Shown here one piece after another: positions 1 through 11,650 of a DNA stretch of 64,000 nt. Position 1 is the first letter of the stretch; each line of letters starts with the position of its first letter. The notes beneath the pieces are model-generated. The model was given only the letters and a program-made list of their open reading frames with translations, did not search any database and had not been told where the DNA came from. The stretch is from Heterohyrax brucei (taxonomy: Eukaryota; Chordata; Mammalia; Hyracoidea; Procaviidae). A program made the translations under genes and the position numbers. The stretch lies in NCBI GenBank assembly GCA_028571685.1, contig CM053141.1, forward strand, positions 71,037,833 through 71,101,832. Direction: 5' to 3'.

Positions 1-1385
1 GGGACCCACTATAGAGAAGATCATCAGTAGCTCACATACCAGTTTAAGGTGAAGATGAAGAAAATTAGGACGAGTCCACAAGAGCCAAAATAAAACCTGG
101 AGTATTTCACATCTTAACTTAGACCACCTCAAGAATAGATTTGATGCATTGGACAGTGACCGAAGACTAGACAAGTTATAGAATGACATCAAGGACAGCA
201 TATGAACAGGAAGTATTAAAGACAGGAAAAAAAGGAAAGGCCAAAAGGGATGCCAGAGGAGACTCTGCAACTTGCCCTTGAATGTAAAGTAGCAAAAACA
301 AATGCAAGAAATGATATAGAATAGCTGAACGTAAGATTTCAGAGGTAAGCTCAAGAAAGCAAAGTGTTATAACAAAATGTGCAAAGACCTAAAGTTAGAA
401 AACCCAAAGGGAGGAACATGCATGAAATTTCTCAAGCTGAATGAACTGAAGAAACACTTCACCTTTGAGTTGCGATTTTGAAAGATTCTATGGGCAAAAT
501 ATTCAGCGATACAGCATGTGTCAAAAGGAGACGAAAGGAATCCGCAGAGTCACTGCACGAGCAAGAGCTGGTTGACGTTCGAACTTTTAGGAGGTAGCAT
601 GTGTTCAAGAAGTGGTGATAGGAGAAATACTGATGGAAGAAGTCCAAGCTGTAGTGAAGGCATTGAAAACAAACAAGCCTCCAGGAACTGGTGGAATACC
701 AATGGAGATGTTTCAGTAAATGAATGCAGTACTGGAAGTATTTGCATGTCTATCCCAAGCAATTTGGAAACACCTTCATGGTGAGCTGACTGGAAAAAAT
801 CCATATTTGTGCCCATTCCAAAGAAAGATGATCCAACAGAATGCCGAAGTAATCGAGTAATATCATTAATGTCACACACAAGTAAAATTTTTCTGGAAAT
901 CATTCAGAAGCTGATGCAGAAATATATCAACAGGAAGCTGCCAGAAATTCAAGCAGGATTCAAAAAAGGAGGAGAACGAGTACTGTCATTGCCAATGTCA
1001 GGTGGACCTTGGCTGAAAACAGAGATTACCAGAAAGATATTTACTTGTGCAAAGGCATTTGACTGTATGGATCATAACAAATTATTGATAATATTGTGAA
1101 AAATGGGAATTCCAGCACAGTTAATTCTGCTCTTTCTGAAAGTGTACGTAGACAAAGAGGCAGCAGTTCAAACAAACCACAGAATACTGTGTGCTTTAAA
1201 ATCAAGAAAGGTGTGTATCAGGATTGTATCCTTTTGCCATACTTATTTATTCTGTATGATGAGCAAATGATGTGAGAAACTGGACTATATAAAGAAGAAG
1301 GGGGTATCAGGGTTGGAGGAAGACTCATTAACTACTTGCATTATGCAGATGCCAAAACAGCCATACTTGCTGAAAGTGAACTTGA
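1..1385 (+). mobile_element. RTE (BovB-related) LINE fragment, endonuclease end to reverse transcriptase
   Basis: Degenerate copy, open at the left window edge. The reading order follows the RTE pol: the linker after the endonuclease (1-560), then RT blocks such as IPKKDDPTE (near 815-845), INRKLPEIQAGF (near 930-965) and KAFDCMDHNK (near 1050-1082), the motif A region. The catalytic YADD box is degraded to YADA at 1342-1353. Several stops and frameshifts break it. Similarity ends near 1385, where unrelated sequence begins, so the 3' third of the element is missing. Confidence 0.85.
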
Positions 1386-2712
1386 ACCTCCAGCCTTTCA
1401 ATTAGTAGCAGAGTGGCATGCACCATCCAGGGACCCTGTAATCACAAGATATACACTCAAACCACCATGCTCCTTCTCCAGCCCTCTACCCAGGATTGGC
1501 CTCCCTGGATACCAGCTCCTGTATAAGTGATTGACAACTTTCCACCCTCCTGCAGTCAAACAGCATGTCCTCTGGGAGCTCTCTATTGACATTGCAGCAG
1601 ACAGAATTAATGCTGCTACCTCTTGTTCATTATTATATGACAGGAAGCTGTTTATATGTCTATCCTTCCTGAGGGAAGGTCCTAGGTCATTCATCTTTGT
1701 AGCCCCAGCCTCTACCGTGGGGTCATTATCAGTAATCGATACAGGCTTGTAGGGCAAATGAGTAGTTCTGTAACACGTAAGCTACTTTAAATCTTTTTTT
1801 TTTGAAATAAGTAGAATATAAATAATAAATAAATGAAGCCGAGGTGCTCATTGTTGCTGTAAGCTGTACTACTTCCTGAAGTTTTTTACTATCCTGTTAA
1901 ATACACCGTGATTTTTTTTTTGCCTAGCTCAGTACTGTAGGAGGTGGCTTGATATGTGGAAACTAATTTTTCTTCCCTCTACCTTTGTTTCTATAGCCAT
2001 CTATATCCCGTACATCCTTGGTCTACCTACCCCAATCCTATCCTGCTGCCTCCAAGCCTGAGTTGCTCTTACCTGCTCCAAAAGGCCTTTTTGAATACAG
2101 AGGCATACACAATCAGGTTAAAGATGAAGGAAAAGAAATAGGTACCTTGTAAAATCATTCCAGACCCACTGGACACATAAAGTTGACATTAAAGAGAATC
2201 TTGATTTAGCAATAGGGAAGGTAAAGGCACCTAAAGAGACGTTCACAGATATCTTTTAATGCATAAGAGCTCCAATTTTCCTAGGAGGAAAATCCAGGGG
2301 CATACAAGCTGCCAAAATCAGAATCACCTTTGCACACTGTTGAGGGTTTGTTCCAGCATCTGCATTCATTGTGCTATCCAGACACCTGTCCAGCCCCCAC
2401 AGACCAGTTAATTCCATGGCCTTGTACAGAACAGCATTGACCTTTCAGCCTTGATCCATACAGTATACCACTTGCCTGCTTGAAATTCTTGCTTCATTTT
2501 GCTTCTATGAAACCGTTGTCCTGGTTTTCCTCCTGAACCCATGCCTCCTCCAGCTCTTCTGCCTGGAATCTGAATTGGAAAAGTCTCACAGTGATCTGGT
2601 AGCTTCTGTCTCAAGGATCTGTCCTGGGACCACTTCTTACTAGCTGACTTCATCCAATTCCATGGCTTATGTACCGGTTTCTTGCCTACTGTGGTGGCTG
2701 TGAGGTTTCCTT
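1386..2712. other. Unclassified intronic sequence between two RTE pieces
   Basis: No gene or clear repeat is recognised here. Short open frames on both strands have no family signature. It separates a + strand RTE fragment from a - strand one, so part of it may be older repeat too decayed to name. Confidence 0.4.
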
Positions 2713-3165
2713 GAGTCAGGCCTGACTCATAGTTAACTGGTATACAAAAGAAGGAAATACTGCCATCCTCAAAATCATCACTGCATTTGAGCTCTTTTTC
2801 AATGACCTTCCATCTTAACCAGCATGATGCCCTTCTCCAGAGACTGGTCCCACCTAATAACATGTCCAAGTATGTGAGATGCAGTCTTGCCATCCTGAGA
2901 AGCACTAGGCAGTGTTGTGGCTTTACTTCTTCCAAGACAGCGTTGTTCATTCTTCTGGCTGGCCGTGATATTCTTCCCCAACACCATAAATCAAATGCAT
3001 CAATTCTTTCATTTTCCTTATTGATTGTCCAGCTTTTGCAGGCTTGTAAGCCACTGAAAATGCCTTGGCTTGGATCACATACACCTTAGTCCCTGAAGTG
3101 ACATCTTTGCTTTTCTACTGCTTTAAAGAGGTATGTTGCAGCAGATTTGCCCAGTGCAATGAAAG
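2713..3165 (-). mobile_element. RTE LINE 3' end fragment
   Basis: Reading the minus strand gives the last part of the RTE pol and its 3' end. It has the same block order as the copies at 17948-19505 and 45107-46060: the cgatttgcccagtgc region, then attgtccagcttttgcaggc, then the terminal gactcata tail complement. It is 5'-truncated near 3165 and shows many substitutions. Confidence 0.75.
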
Positions 3166-4250
3166 AAAGTACCATCTCATGGACCTATTTTAGATCAGAG
3201 ATTTTTAAAAGTCCAATGCGTGTAAATGTATGTAGTAAGTTCATGTGAAATAAACAGGAGTGTGTTGTTTTAGGAAGGCCTTCTCTTTCTAATAGGTAAG
3301 ATTTTTAGTCTTCTTAAGAGAGAAAGTGAGTCGCATTTTATTTGGTGTCACCTTCCGTCATCAGTATACAAGACATAGTATATGCTGATGAGTCCTGTAC
3401 AGTATGCTTTCAAAATCAGAGCCTTTCAGCAGAGCTAGGTGCCTTGAGTGTTCAAAATGGCTTAGGGCATAAGACGCTAAAATAATAATAATGATGTCAA
3501 CATTTCCAAAGAACGTCCAGTTCCACCCATAACACATTACTTATGTAATGCTAGTATAGGGAGAGTGTGATATTTTTTATTTTTTTCAATCTCCCCCTAC
3601 TCCCTAGGAGTTAGTGATTTAAGGAAAACACTCCAAGCTCAGCAGATCATGTCAAATATTTGGTTTGGTAGCATTAATATTTCACTGTGGAGCGACAGTG
3701 GGAGTGCTGTCCCAGTTTTAGGGATGATTATGTAAACTAATGAGCCCCATCCATTAAAAATCTTGTGGAAAGGAAAAGCTATTTATCATGTGGATTACAC
3801 TGACTATACTTAGATGACACTGAGGTAGGTATTAAATACTTCCAATGGGGTTTCGTTTAATTAAAGCTGCTCTCTCTGAGTTGCTAAGGTTAATACAGTA
3901 AAGCCTGTGATAGCTACAACCTGTGTAAGGTGGAAACCTGTCAGAGAAGGAAAATTCAAATATTTTCCACTACAGTGAGGGGTAAAAAAGTGGTAAGATA
4001 GCACCTGGTCAAAGATGGAAAACTTTTGAGACCTGGAAAAATAGGGCAGTCTTGTCGAGTTCCAACTGTCCCAGGTTTCACTGTAACTATGACACTGTGA
4101 AAAAGTTTTATTTTGTAGAAAACTCAATGGTTTGTTATTCTTTCTTTTGTTCCTACTGGCTTAAGATTTATGTTCACTTAAACTTACCATTCTCTGGATT
4201 ATTTCCATTACAAAAGGCCGAAAGAATTAGAGTTGGCTCAGAGAGTTGTA
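3166..4250. other. Unclassified AT-rich intronic sequence
   Basis: No coding signature and no repeat I can name. Short ORFs here have no recognisable domain. Confidence 0.4.
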
Positions 4251-4463
4251 GGAGCCCTAGTAGTACAGTGGTTAAAGTTCTCAGCTGCTATCTAGAAGGT
4301 TGGTAGTTCGAACTCACCTGCCATTCTATGGGAGAAAGATGTAGCAGCCTACATGCATAAAGATTTACAGCCTTGGAAATCCATTGAGCAGTTCTGCTCT
4401 GTTCTATACAGTCACTATGAATCAGAATCCACACATTGGCAATTGGTTTGATTTCAGTTTTTC
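4251..4463 (+). mobile_element. AfroSINE, long subtype
   Basis: Starts with ggagccctagtagtacagtg (tRNA-derived head) and keeps a B-box-like ggtagttcgaa. It carries the extra internal segment gggagaaagatgtagcagcc that marks the longer subtype, then the tail block tcactatgaatcagaatcc. About 210 bases, diverged. Confidence 0.9.
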
Positions 4464-4839
4464 TGGGAGTTGTAATTGTACATCTTGGCCACTAGAGGGA
4501 AGAGAACCAAATGTTTGTTCTGGGGAAAGAAGGCACTTCGTCCCTCTCTGGTCCTGTGCCCATTTCACTGACGCTGAACCGGAAGAGGGTTGTCTTCAGT
4601 GTTGGGAGCACCCTCACCCCAAGCTGGAGAAGAACCTCTGAGAAGGAAAAGGTGGAATTAAGGCCATTGGTTTAGGGTCTGGTGTAAGAATATGTTGGCC
4701 TGAAACCAGGGGTCCATTCAAATGAAGAGCTTCGCCAAGGAAAGGAATGATTCTGTCAGGAACATTTTTTTTATTTGTTATAAGGTACCAGTAATATGAG
4801 GAACACTCATGCAATACCACATGCTATCCTAAACGCATT

Positions 4840-5020
4840 GAAGCTATTACCACAGGCCTAGCCACAGTCCTGCGAGGTAAGTGCTATTGTTCTCATTTTG
4901 CAGAGTAGTTACTAAAGCACATGACAGTTAAGTACCTTACTGGATCGCAGAGCTACTAAGCACCTGGCAGCAACTGTGAAGCCCATGCCCTTAACTGCTG
5001 TGTGATACAGCTTCTCTGCA
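4840..5020 (-). mobile_element. MIR SINE relic
   Basis: The segment has the reverse MIR order: a gcgaggtaagtgctattgttctcattttgcag block, then a run matching the conserved core (agttaagtacc), then gcccatgcccttaactgctgtg. Ancient and strongly diverged. Confidence 0.65.
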
Positions 5021-5590
5021 TACCCCGAGTTTCCTGATCACGATGCGGCATTCGTAAAATCCAGAAAATATTTGAGTTTGCAAAGGGCAAAGATATTTTG
5101 GCTTAAAAATCACAAAAAAGGAAACGGCAAAATCAAAACTCATACCATATTTTATCTATTAACATGTACATTTTTCGTGTCTTCATATTTCTGAAATCAA
5201 GTTGTGGCTTACCCTTTTTTTTGAGGGAGATAGGGCATTTGGAAATGAAAGATTACATCAATTTCATTAATAGTTCAGTTTGACATTCACAAAACTGTTA
5301 TATCTGAAAACACTTTCTATTTTAGATCTTTGCACTCTGTGAGAACTTCCAAGTATGCATGACTGTTGCTAGAAAAGGAAACCAAACTACAAAATAACGT
5401 ACAGTTTTTTTTTTTCCCCCCTGGAGATGAGGAGTTTAATGTAGGATGTGGCTGGGCATATGTTAATACGTTGGACAGTATGGACAGATGGGGTTCCAAA
5501 AGTAAGAATTCTTAAGATCTTGAAGTTTTTTCTACATGGCCATGAGGTCTCTTCTTCTGGGTTCTCAGAAGTACTTTTAACCTGTGTTTG

Positions 5591-5978
5591 TGTTAGTTAC
5601 CCATGACTACCATAACAGATTGCCACAAGCGTAGTGACTTAAACAGAAATTTGTTCTCCTATAGTTCTGGAGACAAGAAGTCCAAAATCAAGGTGTCAGC
5701 AGGGCTGTGTTCCCCTTGAAGGCTCTAGGGAAGACCTGTCTTTGCCTCTTAGAACCTCTGGTGGTTGCCAGCACTCTTTGAACTCCTTGGCTGTGGCAGT
5801 GTAACCCCATTCTCTGCCTCCGTCTTCTCCCATCATCTTCCCTTTGTGTGTGTCCTCTGTGTCTCTCTGTCCTGGCCTTAAGAAGACAGCAGTCATTGAC
5901 CCACCCTACTCCGGTATAACTTCCCTTTAACTAATTACATTTGCAAAGACCCCATTTCCAAATAAAGTGGACTTTGGA
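5591..5978 (-). mobile_element. MaLR-type (MLT1-like) LTR, 3' portion
   Basis: On the minus strand this reads as an ERVL-MaLR LTR. On the plus strand it begins gttagttacccatgactacc and runs through ttctggagacaagaagtcc and aatcaaggtgtcagcagggc to accccatttccaaataaagtgg. The LTR is cut by an RTE 3' end at about 5979, and a short matching remainder (ggtggacact) may continue at 6229. Confidence 0.75.
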
Positions 5979-6215
5979 TATGTTGTCAGGAGGGATGAGT
6001 TCCTGGAGAAGGACATCATGCTTGGCAAAGTAGGGAGCCAGTGAAACAGAGGAAGATCTGCAAGGAGATGGACTGACACATGGCTACAACAGTGGGCTCA
6101 AGTGTAACAACAGTTATGAGGATGGCACAGGACTGGGCACTGTTTCGTTCTGTTGTACACAGGGTTGCTATGAGTCAGAACCCACTTGATGGCACCTAAC
6201 AAGAACAGCAGGTGG
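5979..6215 (+). mobile_element. RTE LINE 3' terminus inserted in a MaLR LTR
   Basis: Begins gttgtcaggagggatgagtt and proceeds through ggagaaggacatcatgcttgg, a tggctacaac block and tttcgttctgttgtacacag to the terminus ggcacctaacaagaacagc. This is the ordinary RTE 3' end in sense orientation, heavily 5'-truncated to about 235 bases. Confidence 0.85.
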
Positions 6216-6310
6216 GCATGACTTTTTGGTGGACACTGTTCTGTGAATACAGATGATATGTCAGATATGACTTCCAGAATAAGAACGCTCACTCCACTGC
6301 TAACTGGAAG

Positions 6311-6362
6311 AGTCACTGTGAGTCAGAATTGACTCAGCAATGCACAGCAGCAACAACAGGGC
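6311..6362 (+). mobile_element. AfroSINE/RTE tail fragment
   Basis: gtcactgtgagtcagaattg followed by gactcagcaatgcacagcag and a caacaacag tail. Only the shared 3' tail block of AfroSINE and RTE remains. Confidence 0.6.
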
Positions 6363-8103
6363 CATGAAGATTTTTAAATGACATTTGTCCTATCTGATCT
6401 CTCAGATTCTCAGAAGCACCTTTAAACTATAACTGATTCTCACTTCTCCTTCATTATATGGTTTAGGTTCTTATTTTCCTTTTAGAATGTCAGTTATTCT
6501 CATTAAGGGTTCAAAAATAGTAACAGCGTTTAACATCTGGGGAGAGCTGTGTGTCTTCACTGTAATCTTGCCCAGCCGTTGAGTAGTTGAAGTTCTCCAT
6601 ATTCACAGGCAGCCCAGAATTATTCAACCTAATTGGACAGACTCTGACATTTGGGAATGGAGGCATGACAGTAATGCAGGTGTGTGGGTTTGGTCAAAAT
6701 CTGTATCAGCAAAAAGTTCAGCCCTGTGAAGATACTGTTTCATAGGGTGAATCATTTGTTTTTTGTTTTTTTCCACTGACTTTTTGAAACAGACACCCTC
6801 ATGGAAAGAAATATAATTTCAGTACCTTTTTAAGGGAGTTCCCAAGAGACTACAATCAAAAAACATTGTCACACTAGGCAAAAAAAAAAGGAAAAATGGG
6901 TTTTTGGTATTTCAAAAATGAGGTAGAAATATTTCAAGTTAACGTAAAATATAGAGGAACTTTCAGACCATCTATCTGAGGTCACTGTTTTAAATGGTAT
7001 TTTAATTCTATAGTCAGTGCCACTATAATCAGAGGCTAACTGTACATATATGAATTAGCCAAAAATTTTGTGTTTCTAGCTTTTCTCTACATCCCTTCCT
7101 TGGGATATTTCTCTGCTCTTCAGGACATGCCCGCAGGTTTCATAAGAGAATGCAGAGAAAGTGAAATCCAAACCTAGAGTTGCTTCCTTGTTGACAGCTG
7201 CATGGAAGGTTGAATGTGACAAGCAGTTAAAATGATTCAACAAAGTGAAATTTACAGATTATTAGTGGATTTCCGTTATTCATGTTTTGCTTATTCTCTT
7301 TCACCAAAGAAATTTTAAAAATTGACATTTTTTAAAAAATATACCTTATGGACTTTGACACACTGTTACATAGTTCTCTTTGTCTTGAAATTCATAATAA
7401 GCTCCAATTAAACGTATATTTGATTCATAAATTCAGTTTTCTTACTCAGATTTAAAGAGCCATGTGACTACCACCACTCTCTAAGTTTATGATAAATCTA
7501 TCTCTTCAGATTTCTCTATGACCTTTTTTTCCCTACATTGCATAACTGGACTTAAAAAGGCATACATATGAATCTCTTTTAGAGTTTCTTGGAATCTGAC
7601 AGGCAAATTCGATGTGATTTCATTGGGGAAACATTACTGTTTTATTTACTGGGCTTTTTATGCAAAAAAAGCATGCTGTGGTTTTAGTTATTACCTCCTG
7701 AAATGCTGAGGGTTTAGATGGAAAATAAAAACAAGTCAAAATTATTTCGTTGACAGCTTCTCAAGACATATGACTGAAATATAGGACCATATATTACTAT
7801 TTAACTAAAAGAAGCAGTTATGTCCTAATCTACTCTGAGGCATCAAGTAAGGTAGAAGAAGGGATGTTACAAAGACTCCAGGCCTGAGGCATTCGTCCAG
7901 TACTTTTGTCCAGTTCAGAAAGCAGGCTGTCCGGCTTGCATGCTTGGATCTGTTCATCTGTTTGTTGTTTCCCACTTGTTCTTTCATTTGCTTCCCTTGG
8001 ACAGTTGCCCAGTAAAATAAATTCAGTAATGGCATGACCCACATTTACAAGACTCTATGAAGACTTACTTCCACTCGCCTTCCCAACTGCCCTTGTCTGG
8101 GTA
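6363..8103. other. Unclassified intronic sequence
   Basis: AT-rich single-copy-looking DNA without gene or named repeat. The open frames at 7805-8044 on the minus strand overlap each other in different frames and have no family resemblance. Confidence 0.4.
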
Positions 8104-8265
8104 ACCAAAAAACCCACTGCCATTGAGTTGATTCTGACCCGCAGCGACCCTATAGGACAGAGTAGAACTGTCCGATAGAGTTTCCACACAGTTCCTGGTG
8201 GATGCAAACTGCTGACCTTTTGGTTAGTAGACGCAGCACTTAACCACTGCGCCACCAGCACTTGG
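8104..8265 (-). mobile_element. AfroSINE
   Basis: Plus-strand reading starts at the tail (aaaaaacccactgccattgag) and passes cctataggacagagtagaac and gctgaccttttggttag. It ends at the head (taaccactgcgccacc). Nearly full length. Confidence 0.95.
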
Positions 8266-8372
8266 ATACTTATATGTTAATGATGGGTTCAAACCCTCAG
8301 TCATGTGCTGACAGTTGGCATTAGATCAACACAGCACTTCTATTACCTGTGTCATATTTTTAAAGTACACAG

Positions 8373-8522
8373 TAAAATCCCATTGCCATCAAGTCAATGT
8401 CAAATCACAGTAACCCTGTAGGTCAGAGTAGAACTATCCATAGAGTTTCCAAGGAATGCCTGGTGGATTTGAACTGCTGACCTTTTGGTTAGCAGACAAA
8501 GCACTATGACACCAGGGTGTCC
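8373..8522 (-). mobile_element. AfroSINE
   Basis: Second minus-strand copy only 108 bases after the previous one: aaatcccattgccatcaagt, ctgtaggtcagagtagaac, gctgaccttttggttagcag, then gacaccagggtgtcc. The head is partly lost. Confidence 0.93.
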
Positions 8523-8772
8523 ACACATTAAAATAGCACTCGCGAATCAGGGAACTGGGTCAGAGCTCTTAAATTATGAAAGTTACATGCATCAGGCTTT
8601 GCTCCCTAATAAAACTGAAAGTAGTAGACAGTATCTCAGGTTTTAGGTATTCCACAGATTAGGGTTTTTTTTTCTTTCTAAACGGAAATCCTCTTCCCCA
8701 TTTCTGCCTGCTCCCAGTTCCCCAGTCACATAAGTCATTCATAATCTCAGGTTATCATCAAGTCTTTTCTTT

Positions 8773-8882
8773 TTCCCCTGAAGATTTTATTGTGCTTTAG
8801 GTTAAAGTTTACATAGCAAATTAGTATTCCTATCAAGGATTCCTACAGAATTTTTTTGTGTGTGCATAACATTGTATATTGT
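8773..8882 (-). mobile_element. L1 3' end fragment (first of two)
   Basis: Begins ttttattgtgctttaggtta and atagcaaattag, the reverse of an L1 3' terminus. The same sequence starts again at 9150, after a minisatellite, so the 3' end is present twice in the same orientation. L1 assignment is from general resemblance to afrotherian L1 3' UTRs. Confidence 0.5.
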
Positions 8883-8884
8883 GT

Positions 8885-9147
8885 TGCATTCCTCTTCTGC
8901 CACTCTGTATTTATACGCACCCTCTGTCTTGTATCTATTTTCTATCTTTTACTCTCTTTTATCCTCTGTCTTGTCTGTTACCTGTACTGTGCATCCTCTG
9001 TCTTGTTTCAGCCTCATAGCGACCTTCTTGCATCCATCCTCATCTTATCTCCACTCGCCATCATCCGTCTTGTCTCCACCCTTCATCCTTTCTCCACCCT
9101 GTGTCCTTTCTCCACCTTCCATCCTTTCTCCACTCTGCATCCTCAGT
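8885..9147. repeat. Pyrimidine-rich minisatellite
   Basis: Irregular direct repeats. The clearest part (about 9066-9145) has four units of 18-20 bases of the form ctttctccaccctncatc. Looser units (catcctctgtcttgt) extend leftward. The array makes overlapping false open frames rich in His-Pro-Phe-Ser-Thr-Leu. Confidence 0.85.
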
Positions 9148-9835
9148 GTTTTTATTGTGCTTCAAATAAAGGTTCATGGAACAAGCTAGCTTCTCATTAA
9201 AAAATGTGTGCATACTGTTTTGTGACATTGGTCACCGACCACACAACATGTCAGCACTCTTGCCTTCTTGACTCTGCGTCCCTGTTACCAGCTTTCCTGT
9301 CCCCTCCTGTCGTCTTGTCCATGCCGCAGACCCAGTGTGCCCATTATTAGTCTCATTTTGTTCTATGAGCCTATCTAATCTTTGGCTGAAGAGTGAACCT
9401 GAGGAGTGACATCATGACTGAGCTGAAAGGGTGTCCAGATGCTGTGCTCTCTGAGTTTCTTCAGTCTTGGTCAGACCAGCAAATGTGTTCTTATTTTGTA
9501 AGTAGGAATTTTGTTATATATTTTTTTGTCAGCTCTGTCCAGGACGTTCTGTTGTGATACCTGTGGTGTAGTTGGTGGTGATAGCTGGGTACCATATAGT
9601 TGTGCTGAACTCAGTCTGGTAGAGGCTTTAGTACTTGTGATCATCAGTCATTTGGACCAATCTTGTGTCTTCGGTTTTCTTCATTCTCTCTTGCTCCTGA
9701 AGGGGCAGTACCAGTAGACTGTCTTAGATGGGCAATCAATCACAAGCTTTTAAGACTCCAAATGCTGCTCACCAAAATAGTGATTGAAATGAAGCGATGC
9801 CACTTAAGATGTTAAATGATCAGTATATTTAACTT
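9148..9835 (-). mobile_element. L1 3' UTR segment
   Basis: Starts ttttattgtgcttcaaataa and contains tactgttttgtgacattgg, then gagcctatctaatctttggc, gatagctgggtaccat and cttttaagactccaaatgct. The gggtaccat and cttttaagac blocks recur at 11460 and 33950-34130, which places all three in the same L1 3' UTR family. There is no ORF. Confidence 0.6.
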
Positions 9836-9938
9836 TTAGCTTTTGGTGACTTACGGTTTAATGTTCCTGAACAAAATAGTAGATTGTCTGTCCCTGACTT
9901 CCCACTGGAAAGCCACCTGGGCTTTCCTACTTTGTGGG

Positions 9939-9940
<2 letters not shown>

Positions 9941-9994
<54 letters not shown>
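9941..9994. repeat. (GT)27 microsatellite
   Basis: Uninterrupted GT dinucleotides for 54 bases. Likely polymorphic in length. It produces a false poly(Cys-Val)/(Thr-His) frame on both strands. Confidence 0.99.
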
Positions 9995-9995
<1 letters not shown>

Positions 9996-10974
9996 GGCAA
10001 TCAAGCAGTGTCATTTGAGAGCAGTTGGAGTTATTTCAGGGAAGATGAGTTAACAGCAAGGCAAATTGATACAGTCAAGGAACACATGATTACAGACCAG
10101 GAAACAACTGTTAAAAATATATAATGTGGTATGTTTTATGTTTTAGTTTATAACATAGAAAAACCAGTAGCAGAAATAAAAGACTAAAGTAAATCACTCA
10201 GGATGAACTAACTGTGTCCAGTCTTCTGCATTGTCTACTAATCCTAGTCACATACATGATTTTTTTATAATTATAATTAAACTGCAGTTATGGTTCTTGT
10301 GTCTTGCCTTTTTTGATGTAACGTGTTAGCAAGTTAGGATATAATCTTCATAATGGTCAGAAGTGGTTGCATGACTAGTAATTAAATTATTGTTTTAGCC
10401 TGGGTGGAAAATAAAAGAGAGAGTCATGTTTAACTTAGGGAATGATAGCCTTTTCAATGCAGTTTTCTGTGTATTCATGTCTGTTTTTATCCAGTGCAAG
10501 AATATGGGACACAGAGCAATGGCCAGCTCCCTTTGGGAAGCCAGTTTGTAGATGCTGTTTTGGAGCATCATTCATGAAACCTCAGGTACCCACTATTGTG
10601 GGGTAGACTCACACTTTTACCTACATCCTAACCTTTCTCTAAAACTTCCACTCTCTTCAAGACCAATAATGGGTACATTGGGTCTGTGGCACGGACAAGA
10701 AGACCTAACTGGGTGGGTCACATTTCAACATTATCAACTAAAACATTAACTCTTAGTTAGAGCCTTAGATAGGACTGGTCAGTTGTGGAATAAAAGCAAA
10801 AACAAGATATAGGAATTGTCATTTGGCAAAGGGAAGAAGTGCTGGCAGAAGAAACGCTGATAAATGTTGACATTGACCTCTAAAACATGTTTCTTGCATG
10901 CTTCTAGACAAAGCTTGTCAAGGGTTTCTTTCTGCTCCTCCAAACGGATTCCCACATTTTTCCATACTTTCTTG
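9995..10974. other. Unclassified intronic sequence
   Basis: No gene or nameable repeat. AT-rich, with several short runs of T and A only. Confidence 0.4.
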
Positions 10975-10980
10975 TAGGAT

Positions 10981-11650
10981 ATTATTATTATTATTATTTA
11001 TTTAATATGACTGAGTGAAAATGTACATTCCTGTATAAATTTACATGCCCAGCTATATGCAGCATCCACTGCTCTCCCTGCCTGGTGACAGCACACTATT
11101 CTCTGATCCATACATGTCTCATCCTCCCAACAGTCTCCTTTACCCTCCTCCCCACCCACTCTCCTTCCTCCAGCCAGAGGTCAGCACGATGATATCCCAT
11201 AGATGGCATAGAACAATAAAGTGCATCCAATATATGGTCACTCTGCATCACCGAGTCCAATCCATTCGTGTCTGAAGAGTGGGCCCTCGTTATGATTTAT
11301 GGGCAAGGGCAGCATCAGGGCCAGGGGCCATGTTCCCAGGGGAAACCGGAAACCGCTGGACCATCAATTGAGGTCTTTAGTGGAGATCTCAGGATGCACC
11401 CCTTTTTATTCTTGTGTTGCCAGTGAGACTCAACTTAGTGAGCTCCATTGCGGCTATCACTGGTGGTGGCCGGGCACCATCCATTTCTTTTGGTCCCAAG
11501 TCAGTGTAGGCACCCACTCATGTGTGTCTCTATTTTCTGGGTTGTCTTTACCCCATGTCTATTTTATTATAAAAATCTTTTTATTCTTACTACAATCAGA
11601 GATATGGTGGCTGTACATTTAACAAATGGTACTGAAATGTTAACGCTGTA
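10981..11650 (-). mobile_element. L1-like non-LTR 3' UTR with (ATT)n tail
   Basis: Begins with an (ATT)n array (10981-11002), which is the 3' tail on the minus strand. It runs through ctccctgcctggtgacagca and agggccaggggccatgttcc to gtggccgggcaccatccatt. The first 350 bases are the reverse complement of 54811-55283, which carries an (AATG)n tail, so both belong to one family with simple-repeat tails. The later ccgggcaccat block links it to the L1 3' UTR copies at 9148 and 33786. Confidence 0.6.

Noticed and set aside
8856-9200. Two overlapping + strand frames of 109-114 codons rich in Leu-His-Pro-Phe-Ser
   Set aside because: Products of the pyrimidine-rich minisatellite and L1 3' UTR; no protein family.
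9829-10124. Open frames across the GT array on both strands
   Set aside because: They consist largely of the (GT)n microsatellite read as Cys-Val or Thr-His and have no other content.
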